DNA of 64,000 bases from Phallus indusiatus (Eukaryota; Basidiomycota; Agaricomycetes; Phallales; Phallaceae): NCBI GenBank assembly GCA_027605045.1, contig JAQFWX010000035.1, forward strand, positions 186,001 to 250,000, in the 5' to 3' direction. Positions within the stretch are counted from its first letter, which is position 1. Every line of letters begins with the position of its first letter. This document shows positions 48,883-60,011 of this stretch, piece by piece. The notes beneath the pieces were generated by a model that worked only from the letters and a program-made list of their open reading frames with translations, was not told where the DNA came from and made no database searches. The position numbers were made by a program, and so were the translations under genes.

Positions 48883-51032
48883 TCTTATATCGTTTCAGTG
48901 TTTTAGGATATATCTCTCAGCAATCTCTCTTGTCATTTCTTTTTTTTCTCTTTTTGTGTATCTCACCAACCGATTTCAACGGTTTATTTTTCCTTTGCTT
49001 CTTTCACCTCAAAAACAAACTGTGCTTATTGGTTGTATATTGATTGTAGTATAAATAAATTAAAACCGAAGCGAATAGAACGAAAAAATTGCTGTCTTAT
49101 TTTTTTTTGTTCATTGTCCATCTACTACCTTACCCGAAATGTCTCCCACGGGCTGATCTCACCTGAACAACAATGAGTATGCATGCCGAAACTTGTTTAC
49201 GCTTTGTTCAGGAGGCGTTGCAGGGCTGCCTGTTTTTGCTTTTTCTGCTCCGAGACCCTGAGAAAATACAAGAGCGCTATTCTAAATTTAAATTTGAATT
49301 TTTTCCTCACTGCGCTCTCAGTTCATTGTGCATACGTTGTGCGAGTACGTACACAAGAATGGAATACATCGTCTAAACAGAAACGGGGTTCCTTGACTTT
49401 TTCCTTTTGTTCGAAGCATTGGTTTTGCCAGTGACTGACTTCTTCTTCTCCCAGGGGCACTGCATGCATGCATCTCTCCCGATAATCATGTCGAACTCGA
49501 GTCAATCTATCTATCTTTATTAAAAACCTTTTTTTGTCAGGTTCTCGTATTGTTCTGTTCGTAATCTTAGGTACATAACGTAGATCCCCTTGTTTTTTTT
49601 CTTTTTCTCTCTCGCACTCTATTTCTTTGAGGCCTGAGTTTTGCCAGACATTTCGAGTCAGCTGCCATCTCAACCCAGTCATTTTTTTTTGCACCTCGTG
49701 CGCAAATCTCTTTTGACTATTTTGGGATAATAGCGCAGACCCGTCGGTCCCGCCCTTTCTCACTCTTCTCTCAAGTCCCCCAGACACTTCAACCTCTACC
49801 CCAATTTCGTATTTGGTTTGGTCACAATGTCACAGCGTCACATGCGATTGTTTAATGATGTCATCATAGTTGTGTTACGGAGCGCGTCGTCACTGAGTCT
49901 ATTCTGAGGGATTCAAATTCAACAACAATATACTCATGTGTTTTTTTGACTGATCAATTTCAAATCAGTGAAACTCGATTTTTCAAACACTCATTTGTCT
50001 TTTCGACGAGATGAGCGGGATTTATTCAGTCACGGTAGATGCTAGTCAAACCAAGTTTGACAACGATCGTTTCTTGGATCGATCGAGTCTCGACTGGCTG
50101 AAGCCGCTGAACCCCGGAGAACTTAGCTGAAAAACTTTCGATATGTTTCAAACGATTCTCAACCCTCCTAGAAGCTATGTTTTTCAGGTCATGAGAGGAG
50201 AAAGGTCAATTATAAACCATTCCGTCACCATGACGCCCCAATTAGATCTTTTTAATTTAGTCAATTCTACTTCTGCCGTTAGTTCTAGTACCCATGCAGT
50301 CATGCCGAGCAGATCTTCGTTTGTGACCGGAGCATGCTCTATATTCGAAGTAGTCTTGTCGATTAGCCACAGTCTGATATTCTGAAATGTGTTGTAACCT
50401 CCATATGTCGTAAGCCCGGTGTTTCTCATAATACAATTAAGATATGATCTTTCAGTTATCCATTAGTATGTATCCACGTAGTTCTGGACTGTCAAAATAC
50501 TTGAATGAAGCATGTGTTACTAGATGCTTCTTACTAAACCTCAAGACTTGATGTATCCCATTTCTTCTCGATCGATTTTCGCAAAATCTTGCCAAGAGTC
50601 AACAATTGATTAGTGCCTAAACTAACAAGTTCCAATCATTGCAGATTTCATTGACGAGACTATTCGGGTCCCTTGCCATTCAAGGGGTTTATTTCGTTCT
50701 TCTGTTTAGATGTGCTAAACTCTGATTCTCGCCCGTTTAGTCTTCCTTCTCCGCAGTTTAGTAGATCTTCGTCTTCATCGTTGATTTCATAGGAGATCGA
50801 GATTGAAAATGAAACCGAACATCGGTTTAGGTACAGCGCCCAATGTCAAAACCTGGTCAGTTTAGTAGCATGATCAGCGTGGAATGGCTTGATTTGATTG
50901 CCCGAAATTTGATTATACTACACATGCACGACGCAGAGTGCTTTGATAGAATCTAATATTACTGAAGGGATGGATGAAACAGGTTCCAAATGCAAATACT
51001 AGTGCGCATACCCATATGGTTCAAATGCTTGA
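47628..51032. other. Long T/C-rich non-coding region
   Basis: 3.4 kb without a convincing gene. From 47640 to about 49800 the plus strand is strongly T/C-rich, producing many short antisense frames rich in Arg, Lys and Glu that are composition artefacts. It may be a long HMG-gene 3' UTR or a non-coding transcript. A small minus-strand frame at 50184-50429 is unrecognised. Confidence 0.45.
48849..48878. repeat. (TC)15 microsatellite
   Basis: Thirty bases of uninterrupted TC dinucleotide repeat inside the T/C-rich region. Confidence 0.95.
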
Positions 51033-51368
51033 TCAAGCTTCTTCCGGGCTTTCACGAGAAACGCTTTCCAAAGTGCTCTCCATCACAGCTCGGATTCGTT
51101 CAATTCTTGACATTAAGTTATCTAGTTCGCCCGATGATTGCGATTTCAGAACACTCCGGGCTCGAGATATAAATTCGCGAGATTTATCGAGGGAGTCTCC
51201 GGTGCTAGAATCGACTTTCGAAGTTGAATCGCCGGCATTTACGTTTGTTTCGTGAAGTATAGCATGCAAATCTATATCATTTGCCCTGATTAATGCTAGA
51301 TCGTGCAAGATTGAACTGAGAGGAAGTGCAGTGTTGGATGGCTTCGTTTCAACCTCCCCTGGCGGCAT
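51033..51368 (-). CDS. Small helical protein of unknown function
   Basis: An uninterrupted 111-residue frame with ATG at 51368, 108 bp downstream of the queuosine-salvage stop on the same strand. The N-terminal half has LSSILHDLALIRANDIDLHA. The C-terminal half is a probable long amphipathic helix: SLDKSREFISRARSVLKSQS then ELDNLMSRIERIRAVMESTL. This periodic charged/hydrophobic pattern is unlike the shadow frames nearby. I recognise no family. It might be a coiled-coil adaptor or complex subunit (inference). Confidence 0.5.
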   Translation of the reverse strand: MPPGEVETKPSNTALPLSSILHDLALIRANDIDLHAILHETNVNAGDSTSKVDSSTGDSLDKSREFISRARSVLKSQSSGELDNLMSRIERIRAVMESTLESVSRESPEEA

Positions 51369-51476
51369 TTGGAGAAAAAATTGCGAGAGCCGGGGAAAGA
51401 ATTTTTACGTAAACAATTGAAACATTTTTTGACATTTGAGCTTTGACCTCGTTTCTCACAATGGCAAATTCTCCAT

Positions 51477-52910
51477 TTAGAAAAACACAGTGTTTCTTTC
51501 CACAAATCTAACTAATTCTCGATAATCTGACCGGTCCTTCGCACCAGCCCATAACCATGCATCTAACTCGGGAAGTACCATTTGCTTGATGTTTTCTGGT
51601 AGATCGTTCTCTGTCGCTGCGATTCTAATAATATCTTCACAAGCATCGATCGCGGCTGCTCTCAAAACAAACGCATCTTCAGATGCAAGCACAGGTCCCT
51701 GTTTAGGAGCATGTGTTCTTGCTCGATCTTTGATCAGTTTTCGTTCTTCGGGTGTAAACTCTTTATCGGGAGAAAGAGAAAGAAGCGAATCGATATCTGA
51801 TAGTGCGAGCGATGATTTGAATGCATCGCGAAGAGAAGGGGAGGTCGCTGTTGAAAGGTCGAGGATGCGGAGGTGTACGAGCATAGATGGTATAACATTG
51901 TCTGAAAAGACGGGAAGATGAGAAGTTGAAGGGTAGGGTATTGCCGTCCCAGCCGCTTTGTCTCTTCCAAATCGTTGTGTTATTCCATGAAGCAAAAAGA
52001 GAGCCTTCTTGAATACGTATGTAGCTGGAAATATAGGTTTAGCAAATATAAAGGCAGACAATGGAACACCTTACGTTGCCCGTTAACCATAGCCATGTCG
52101 CGGAAAGCAGGGATAGCCCGAACGAGCTAGTAGAACAAGGATTTTTTAAGTGATATGAAGCACATTTACAAAATGAATCCACCTTGTCCAAAACAAAATC
52201 AACATCGACTTCGTTTTCTTTACTGAGTCTTTTGCTTTCCTTGAGCGATTCTAAAACGAATGATCCCAGATCGGGGTATCCTTGATCAACGAGAATTCCC
52301 CCGGTTTCATTCAACACGTCCGTGACAAGTCTAACAAGCTCATATAAGGGACCGCCTAACTCGCCCACTGTTACTCCTGGAATCGATTCGTGAGGTCTTT
52401 CAATATGTAAGGACACATTCATCATTTCGGCAACACGGGCAATCGATATTTCTTTGATCGCTCTTGCAGAGAGGTTATCACTTCCATCTTCTGCTGCTGA
52501 AGAGATAAATAGCGAAAGTATGACACATCTGATCGAATCCCATGCGCCTCGTCCTGTTGCTTCGTGCAAGGGTATACGATAACCCGATCCAAAATTGATG
52601 AGTGACAAAAGGGAGAGCAGATTGAGTTCAGAAAGGGGACTGGGGAAGTTCAATGGGAGAGTTAAACCATGTGCTGTCGAAAGTGTTTGAAAGGTATCTT
52701 GGAATGCAGATGAATGCAGCAAAGCTCGGATAGCTTCATGCGAAACCTAAATGAAACACGTCGAAAGTAATATCATGAGTCTCTTCCAGTATCTGCAGCA
52801 TTCTAATTCACCGTAATACCAGACGATTCACGAGCTTTCCTTGCCGATCCTCGGATAGAGGAAAGATAGTTATCTGCGGACGGAAATGGTGGAACGGTAC
52901 TCGAAGCCAT
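51477..52910 (-). CDS. QNG1: Queuosine salvage protein (DUF2419, queuosine 5'-phosphate glycosylase)
   Basis: Eukaryotic queuosine-salvage enzyme (Qng1, formerly DUF2419/C9orf64), releasing queuine from queuosine 5'-phosphate so it can be inserted into tRNA. From ATG at 52910: MASSTVPPFPSADNYLSSIR, then exon 2 VSHEAIRALLHSSAFQDTFQ. Family motifs are LLSLLSLINFGSGYRIPLHE followed by ATGRGAWDSIRC, LVRAIPAFRDMAMVNGQPTY, FSDNVIPSMLVHLRIL and SEDAFVLRAAAIDACEDI. The C-terminus has LPELDAWLWAGAKDRSDYRE, the conserved 'LDxxLW...D' active-site region, ending FVERNTVFF. About four exons. Length is slightly over 450 residues, longer than the human protein by insertions. It is divergent from AIM41 with only 49 bp between start codons. 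Confidence 0.88.
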
Positions 52911-52959
52911 TCTGAGGCTACTCGACGCGGACTTCAAATACCATCAACTCAAGCGTTCT
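52911..52959. promoter_or_regulatory. Compact bidirectional promoter
   Basis: Only 49 bp separate the start codons of the queuosine-salvage gene (minus) and AIM41 (plus). Both promoters must overlap one another or the opposite gene's first exon. No TATA box is visible. Confidence 0.6.
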
Positions 52960-53623
52960 ATGTTGCGCGGAATTACCAGTACAAACCGTTACATCCCCAA
53001 AACTCGCAGGTTTACGACCGCAAATGTTCTGCGTGCTGAGGATGTTTTATCCCATCTTCGTGCGGATCTCAAAAATGCGATGAAAGCGAAAGATTCGCTA
53101 ACTTCCACAACCATCCGTGTATGTTTATTTTAGTTTTGTACGATTTATGTCCTCACTCATAGTGGGTAGTCTGTTCTCGCCGATATATATGCAATTCAAA
53201 AAGACTCGCCCAAGAAAATATTCCAGCAATCTGATTTTATCTCCATAATTCGAAAAGCGGAACAACAGAGGGTGAGTGCCAGCCGTCACGGAGATAGCAT
53301 ATGCTTCACCATAGCTTATTTATTCTTTTTTCCCTAAGCTTGATGCAGCAATGCAATATCAACACGCTCAGCGTGAGGACTTGGCTGAAAAAGAAAGACA
53401 TGAAGCAGGGATTTTGTCAAATTACCTTCCTTCCCTCTTAAGCCCAAACGAAGTCAAAGCCCTTCTTCACAATATTCTTAGCAATTTGCCAGAAGGCACG
53501 AAAGGAGATCTAAAAACCAAAGGCATCGTTATCAAGAAATTTTACAAGAGCGTGGATAAGAATAGAGTTAGAGGAGATATCGTTAAACGGCAATTGGATG
53601 AAATTTACGTTTCCCAAAGCTAA
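52960..53623 (+). CDS. AIM41: AIM41-like mitochondrial GatB/YqeY-domain protein
   Basis: Mitochondrial protein of the YqeY/GatB-tail family, related to the C-terminal domain of the tRNA amidotransferase GatB; yeast Aim41 affects mitochondrial inheritance by an unknown mechanism. The N-terminus MLRGITSTNRYIPKTRRFTT is basic, with Ser/Thr and no acid, typical of a matrix-targeting presequence. Three exons. Conserved parts: LSHLRADLKNAMKAKDSLTS then TTIRSVLADIYAIQKDSP, SDFISIIRKAEQQRLDAAMQ, AEKERHEAGILSNYLPSLLS, and a tail KGIVIKKFYKSVDKNRVRGD then IVKRQLDEI. About 180 residues, as in the family. Confidence 0.88.
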
Positions 53624-53806
53624 TTCAGACTTCTGATAAGACAGGCCTATAATATAACATAATAATATGTATTATAATTGATTGGACAAGCACATCGTTG
53701 TACACAGCGCGACGAGAAAAGATCGAATCGCACAGTCAAAAAAAGAACCGAAGAAAACTTTATTTCAAAAGAATTCATCATCTGTGGACGTATTTTTGTT
53801 TCTTCT

Positions 53807-56800
53807 TTATCGCTCCGGTTCCTTTCCAGATCGGACATGATTTTCCACGCCTGAGCTTGCTTCAGCCAGAGGCAGACGAGACTCTGGTGTATCTTGCAGA
53901 CCCGGCATACCCGATGTAGTCGGCTCAATTAATTTTGGTACTTCAGGGTCAATAGTTTTCGATGTAGATGAACTCGATGTAGCCTCGTTAGTACCTGGTA
54001 CAGCACCTGAGGACACTTGTGAGTTCGACGAACCCGGGATGGGCGAAACAGTAGGTGAAGATGAAGAGGTCGCCTCGGTTCTCCCGGGACCCTCGCTTTG
54101 CTCTCGTGTTGGAGGCAACAAACTTCGCATTCTTATAAGTTCCTCTGAACAACGCCACATGACTGCCTGTACTTCTTCCAGTATCCGGAGTCTTGCCTCA
54201 ATAGCCTCGCGAGTGAGTGTATCGAGTCTCGCAAGTCGTTCGTTTGTTAAAGAAAACGTTGGTAGTTGGAGAAGGTCTCGCAATTCTGGAATTGTCATAT
54301 CGTCGAGCCGCGTCTGAGAAGTAGGGCCTGAGGGACGTGCCGGAAAAAGATATGGGGAGCGTGAACGGGATGGAAGATAACGCGAAGCGTTTGGGTTGGT
54401 CCTGTTTCCGAGTGGAGGGGGAACAATGGTAGCTGATGTACTAGCTGGATCAAAGAGTGGGATAAGGGAAGGAACAGGCGTTGTTCTATACGGTGACGGT
54501 GATGGTGCACGCGCATTCGCGGAGGAAGGAGTGGCAGAAGTGGAGTTCGCAGATGCAGATGGCAAAGAGACGGGTGGGATAAGAGATGGGATGGCAGTGT
54601 TGGAACCGGCATTGTTATTACTGGTACCAACATTTAGGCCTGTGTTTAGTGCAGGCGGTCGACCATCAGTGCTAGGTACAGGTGATCTATCTTGATTTCG
54701 ATTTTGGTCGGTACTTGAACTGGAAGTCGAACCGGAGTTATTGATGGTTCCCAGTCTTCGCATTGCCGCTAATGCGGCTGCTTCTCTCGCTGTTGTTGAA
54801 GCATCGGGTACATCAGATGAGGTAGCAGTCGGCGTGACTGCATTGGTAGACTCGGGGTCAATAGGAACAGTTGGAGTAGGTGTGGGTGATTGCTGTTGAG
54901 ATTGAGGTTGACCTTCCACTTGAGTTTGAGCTGCTACATGGTTCTGATACGGTTGCTGTTGCTGTTGCTCCTGACCCCAAGGCTGCCACTGGTTTCCGAT
55001 ATAAAATCCTTGTAACACCTGAACAGGAGCAGGAGCGGGCTGCTGCTGCTGCAGAGGTTGTTGGTATTGCTGATTTTGCGGTGGAACTGGAGGCTGCAAC
55101 CACGGTCCAAAGGGATTTGGAAATCCGAAAGGTGGGGGCTGCTGCTGCTGCTGTAAAGGCTGTTGCATTTGACCTGGAACCTGCGCCTGCCCTTGGATAT
55201 TTTCGGCCATTGGTCCGGGAGCGAATTGACCGGGGACAAGAGGGGGTGCCATTCCTGCACCGTGAAGCCACCGTGCCAAGAAACCCTGTGGTCGGGCCCC
55301 TGCTATATTCCCATTGGGTTGGGGTGCTACCCCAGGAGCTGGTGCATTCGCACCTGGCCCTCCTTGACCCGCACCCGCCGCGATACCAGGACCGTTAGCT
55401 GGTCTTGTGTCCAAAACAGTACGACGACAAGTGGGACAACTTTGTTGACGTTCCAACCAGGATCGCAAACAGTGGAAATGAAACACATGACCACAAGGTA
55501 ATTTCTTCGGCGTATCGTTTATTCCAGATGATCGGTGAAGAGTTTCTGGAGCTGCCCCTTGCTGAGCCGGCTGTACGCCTGCGGCGCCATTTGGGGCGGG
55601 GGTCGAGTCTCGATGATGCATTTCCTCCCTACAGATTATGCATGTCCGGTCACTCAATTGGGATAGATCAGTCTCCGTAGCGTTGGGATATCGTTCATCC
55701 ATATTACGAGTGGCAGTGCGGTATCGAACTAAATCGCGGCATCGCTGATAGAACGAACGTGCCGTGATGTAAATGTCTCGTACAATGTTCAGTGGCAAGC
55801 CATAGAATGTGAGCACGATAAGGAAGAATGTCATGTATGTGACTAACTTGAGAAAATCTGATGGAATAATGAGAACGACAAAAGGTTGGGGCGAATATTG
55901 GGGAAAGTATGTATACCTGTAGTCAGCTCAACATAAAAAATATACATGCTTTTATTCTCCCAAACCGGGGCATTTTCACCTCCTCGGGAAGCTGCACGGC
56001 GGGTGTCGTACCATATGATGAGATATTTGCTTATAGAGTTAAGAGCGCTAGCCAAAAGAATGGAATACTGGTAATAGGTTGTCAATTTAACTCAATTTGA
56101 AAACGAAAAGATACAAGCTCACTTCACTAGCAAACAGCACAACGGCGCCAATACCATTGGTCAGGATACTTTCAATCGAGAAGCAAACCATGATGACATC
56201 AATGAACCACAAGAAGAAAAATAGAACATTAATGCGGATATGGAACCAGACATTGGGTCCCGGGTATTGCACTTGATCCATCTGCGCCGTGATACGTTGA
56301 AGTACGAGAAAGATAAAGGTGAAAGTATGGGCCTACCCATTCAATCCGAAAACTCATAAGCCAGTGGAAGCATTTGACAAATAGGAGGAAACCGAACATA
56401 ACCGCGAAGCTAGCATCAAACTCATCTCGAAAAATGGTGAATGCGAGGAGCGATTCTGTCAAAAAGAACCAAATTTTGTCATAAAGTCGCTGACGTGAGA
56501 TATTCAGGATTGGAAACTACAAATTGATGTGGTTTGATTGTTACTTACTTCAACTTCACTCGCCCGCAGAGAACCGAAAAATATTTGTTGGAATGCATGC
56601 CCCGTCAATACTGAACAAAGAATACCGAAGTTGGCCAGTACCTGAATAGGATAAGAAATAATGGACTCGTCAGTAAAGATATATGTTTCCACATGCACGG
56701 CATGCTCACCATAACACTACGATTACTTCGAGAGAGGTGAACCGCAACAGCATAGAAATTACTGTAAGTTTTGAATGCATTGAAGATTACGACTGAAACG

Positions 56801-57004
56801 GCTAGCGTGGAAAGAACAGCGTAAAGCGCAAGTCTTCAATCAAATGGAATAAGCCAGAGCGTTTGGAACAGTTAAGATGTAAAATATACCGGTTGACGGT
56901 CGCCAATCTGGCATAAGGTCGTAACAACTCCTAAACAAACATTATGATATAATTAACCAAAACAAGACATGAGGGTGTTTATCACATACTTGTGCGAATG
57001 GCAT
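53807..57004 (-). CDS. HRD1: ERAD E3 ubiquitin ligase HRD1 (synoviolin)
   Basis: Multi-pass ER membrane RING ligase that retrotranslocates and ubiquitinates misfolded proteins. The model starts MPFAQ, then ELLRPYARLATVNR, and runs into the membrane domain: LALYAVLSTLAVSVVIFNAF, VLANFGILCSVLTGHAFQQI, LRASEVERLYDKIWFFLTES, FVKCFHWLMSFRIEWMDQ and YTTRRAAS-like loops. The last helix is FFLIVLTFYGLPLNIVRDIY. The RING-H2 finger is CIICREEM, then LPCGHVFHFHCLRSWLERQQ and SCPTCRR, with a spacer of over 40 residues between the first and second metal pairs. The remaining C-terminal region of about 500 residues is disordered, very Gln/Pro-rich then Ser/Thr-rich. It is convergent with AIM41, 183 bp apart. 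Confidence 0.92.
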
Positions 57005-57404
57005 TGCTGCGACACAACGAGAGATTCCAAATGTTAAATTGACTGAAAAATCACCAAAATGGTACAAGGAGAATTGTAATTGTATTGAAAGATGAAGAGG
57101 ATGGGTATAAAGAAACGGCTGGAAAACGTTGACGAAAGGATTGGGAAGCGCAAATACGTGTCAGTTGACGGTCACGGCCATCACTGATTGGTTGGCTCAT
57201 GCTGACGTAAACACGAATGCGCTCGGCTTTGTCCGGTGCCGAACCTCTCTCATAGCACCAGAAGAATTCACTGTCTTAAAGGTAAACCAGCTATTTTGTT
57301 TGACTCTGTTGAGAGTCAATACGTGACTTCCAAATGTCATTCGGAATTGTCGGATAGATGTCTCTGAGCATCATTCAGTATTTGCAGGATTGTGAAATTT
57401 CCTA

Positions 57405-58275
57405 GTCTTGGTACCGGTGAGTCCGATACCATTCGCTGTCTCGTCTCGTCTCGTCCGAGCTCGGAGAAGAAAGCATTAGGGACGATGCATGGCTTTTAGT
57501 CATTACACAATGGCGTGGTTTTTCATCAGTCTAATGCCAAGGCTCATATTGGTCACGTTTGTTGTTCAAACACATTGAGTGGAAACGACAACCTCTCTGA
57601 AAACTTTCTTCTCTTTCTTCTCCATATCAATATCAATCTTGAGAAATTGAGAGGTGTACACATGGGTTTACTTCAGGGACAGAGATCAAGTTTGGTATTG
57701 TCAGTCCTCCGGGAGAAGAAGTATCGCAGCATTGACATCATTGTACCGGTGGGTCCGATATATCAGTCGTGATGTTGTCTCATTGATGAACTTGCAAGGA
57801 AAAAACACTTAGGACTTGGCGTGCTTTTAGTCATCCAATGACGTACGGGGACTTGATCAACAGTCGCTGCCACCAGAGTATTGTACCGAAACAAGTTTGG
57901 AAAAATCTGAATAACTGACCTCGAACCTACCCCCTTCTCTCATCCATGTTGAAGACAGCTTCAGAGAAAGATATGATTTGCTGGAAGGACGCAAAGTTCT
58001 GTGTGCGCCATCATTAAATGTTCTGATTTCTTACATACGGCGATGGAGCATTGCAATAACCAACTCTATCAGTCTGCATCCGGTATGTCCGACAGCATTC
58101 ACACTTGATTTGTGTTGTTTAGGGACGGTGCATAATATACTTAGTCATTTCAAAAATGACGTACACTCGCTGCAGCTCTATATAAACAGTCTACATTTCT
58201 CTCCAAACGGCTCAGCTCGATAACGTTACAAGCAATGTCGTCTAAATCATTCTTCTCCATCCCTCACGTCGAAGA
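57405..58275 (+). repeat. Three degenerate promoter/5'-end repeats before the DUF427 gene
   Basis: A module recurs about every 335 bp. Its anchor CCGGTGAGTCCGATA (57414) reappears as CCGGTGGGTCCGATA (57747) and CCGGTATGTCCGACA (58080). Each is followed by an AGG(G)AC...TTAGTCAT segment (about 57478, 57810 and 58120). Copies 2 and 3 share AATGACGTAC, a CREB/ATF half-site. Copy 2 also has a relic of the gene's own 5' coding end: CTCATCCATGTTGAAGACAGC near 57940 resembles the codons for SIPHVEDS at about 58256. Confidence 0.6.
58178..58186 (+). promoter_or_regulatory. TATA box of the DUF427 gene
   Basis: CTATATAAAC lies about 50 bp upstream of the start codon, within the third repeat copy. The older repeat copies lack this TATA element. 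Confidence 0.55.
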
Positions 58276-59152
58276 CAGCCCAAAGAGGATTAGGGTATTC
58301 CACGCCGGAGTTTACTTGGTGGACTCTAGAAAAGCAAAACTCGTGTAAGTGATTCGTTTATTTTCCGTAATTCTATCAAGGAAATAAACTCGTCGAACAG
58401 CTGGCTTCACGATGAATATCCTTTTTATTTCTTTCCCGAGAACGAACTTCCTAAGGAATATTTGAAGCCGACCAATTTAAACACCGGAGAGGCCACGATA
58501 TTTGACCTGACGTTAGGGGAGCAGAAAACGGAAACTGAGGAAGTCCTGACGCATTACCACAAGGGAGCATTAGCCGGGCTTTTTACAATAAAGTTTGACA
58601 AAGTGGACATGTGGTTTGAGGAAGACGTGGAGATCGTTGTTCATCCCAAGGATCCTTACAAGGTTTGTGTCAGATTTTATAAGAGCGGCAATTAGGTTTA
58701 TTAATTTTATTTCTATCGTCCTACAGCGCGCCGATGTCCTCTGCTCCACTCGCCATGTCAGGGTTGAAATTAATGGCTTGGAAGTAGCTAACACGAGGAC
58801 GCCTCTCCTTCTGTTCGAAACATCTTTACCTACGCGTACTTACATTCCGAAAACGGACTGCCGCTTGGACTTATTTCGACCATCGACTTTAAAGACGTCT
58901 TGTCCGTATAAGGTATGGCCGGTAACTCATTTGCCCTAGTCATCACATTTAATCAAGACATCTTTGATCATACAGGGGGAAGCAAGCTATTACCATGTGC
59001 AGACGCCATTGGGGCTAGTTGAAAATGTTGTGTGGTGGCACCCATACACGACGCTAGAGTGCGCGCCCATAAGGGGTTTGGTTGCCTTTGATGATGAAGA
59101 AGTGGATGTATGGGTTGATGGCGTGAAACAACCAAAACCGAGTGCCCATTAA
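58234..59152 (+). CDS. DUF427 domain protein
   Basis: Uncharacterised DUF427-family protein with two copies of the small beta-rich domain. Four exons. It begins MSSKSFFSIPHVEDSPKRIR, then VFHAGVYLVDSRKAKLVWLH, DEYPFYFFPENELPKEYL and FDKVDMWFEEDVEIVVHPKD in the first half. The second half has the classic motif order: VRVEINGLEVANT, LLLFETSLPTRTYIPKTDCR, CPYKGEASYYHVQTPLG, LVENVVWWHPYTTLECAPIR and GLVAFDDEEVDVWVDGV. No signal peptide or membrane segment. The family is common in bacteria and fungi; no enzymatic activity is firmly established, so none is claimed. The upstream repeats suggest past tandem duplication of this locus. Confidence 0.88.
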
Positions 59153-60011
59153 TTTCCCTAATTTCCTTCAGTGCCGCTGTAATGCGTTAATATAAATCAA
59201 TACTTTTCTTCCTTTTTTTTAGAAGAGGTTTTCCAAGGTCACAGAAGCGTCCATTACTAGTGAGTAGCACCCGGTCCGAGAAAAATTTGACAGGCACTCG
59301 GAATTCTTGTAGAATGACTAGCCAAATCTGTGAGCCGAAGCGTATGCATGTGTATGCGTCATCCGGAACTGAGGTAAAAGCCTGAAGAAGATGTAGAGTA
59401 AATAGGTTTAATTTTTTTGATAGTACTATGGCTATGAAAACACTGTCCCGGTCATTGGCTTCAGATAACAAGCTGTTAATGATAGCCGCACTACTAGTAC
59501 ATATATTCAAGGAAACATCTATACGCAGCAAACCTATCGGATGAATCCTTTTTGAGGCTCGCGAAGTGATTAATGAGCTTGGACCTGTAGCTTACTAGTT
59601 GAATCAAGTTCAGCGTCTCATACTAAACACCGGCGCAACGCATACAAACCCGTGCGCTCCGACAACGCCAGCTGCAGCCTAGTAAGTAATTACCGTATAG
59701 CTTGTGCAGGGTTCGGAACTTCACGTGGGTCTCGGTGGGATCGATGAGAAGCAAAGCCGAACAAACATGAATTCACTGACAGTCTCATGACATAAATGTA
59801 TGGTTCCTAAAGGAGCTTTTCTACAAGCGTTCATCAAAAAAACATGGTCGGACTAGGGTCACGGTCAACTCGAGGCGACTTGTCAAGCGCCTAAAACGCG
59901 TTTATAAGTGTGCTTGCAGGATGACCCCCTCAAGCTCAGCTCAGTTTCCTAAGGCTTTCATCTCGCCGAGTCTTCTTTACTTGCTCCTAATAGCTCATTT
60001 CTTACTCTGCT
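59153..60011. other. Intergenic region
   Basis: 860 bp between the DUF427 and amidohydrolase genes. A minus-strand frame at 59187-59531 has no recognisable motifs. No RNA gene or repeat seen. Confidence 0.5.

Noticed and set aside
49323..49787. 154-codon basic minus-strand frame
   Set aside because: Arises from the T/C-rich plus strand; composition-driven, no domain.
49855..49867. Palindromic ATGATGTCATCAT, similar to a bZIP site
   Set aside because: A single short site far from any start codon; expected by chance at this length scale.
50184..50429. 81-codon minus-strand frame with plausible protein composition
   Set aside because: No family, splice support or neighbours point to a gene. 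Kept only as a mention in the region note.
54880..55398. Long plus-strand open frame opposite HRD1
   Set aside because: It is the reverse of the Gln/Pro-rich HRD1 tail. Composition alone keeps it open and it has no motifs.
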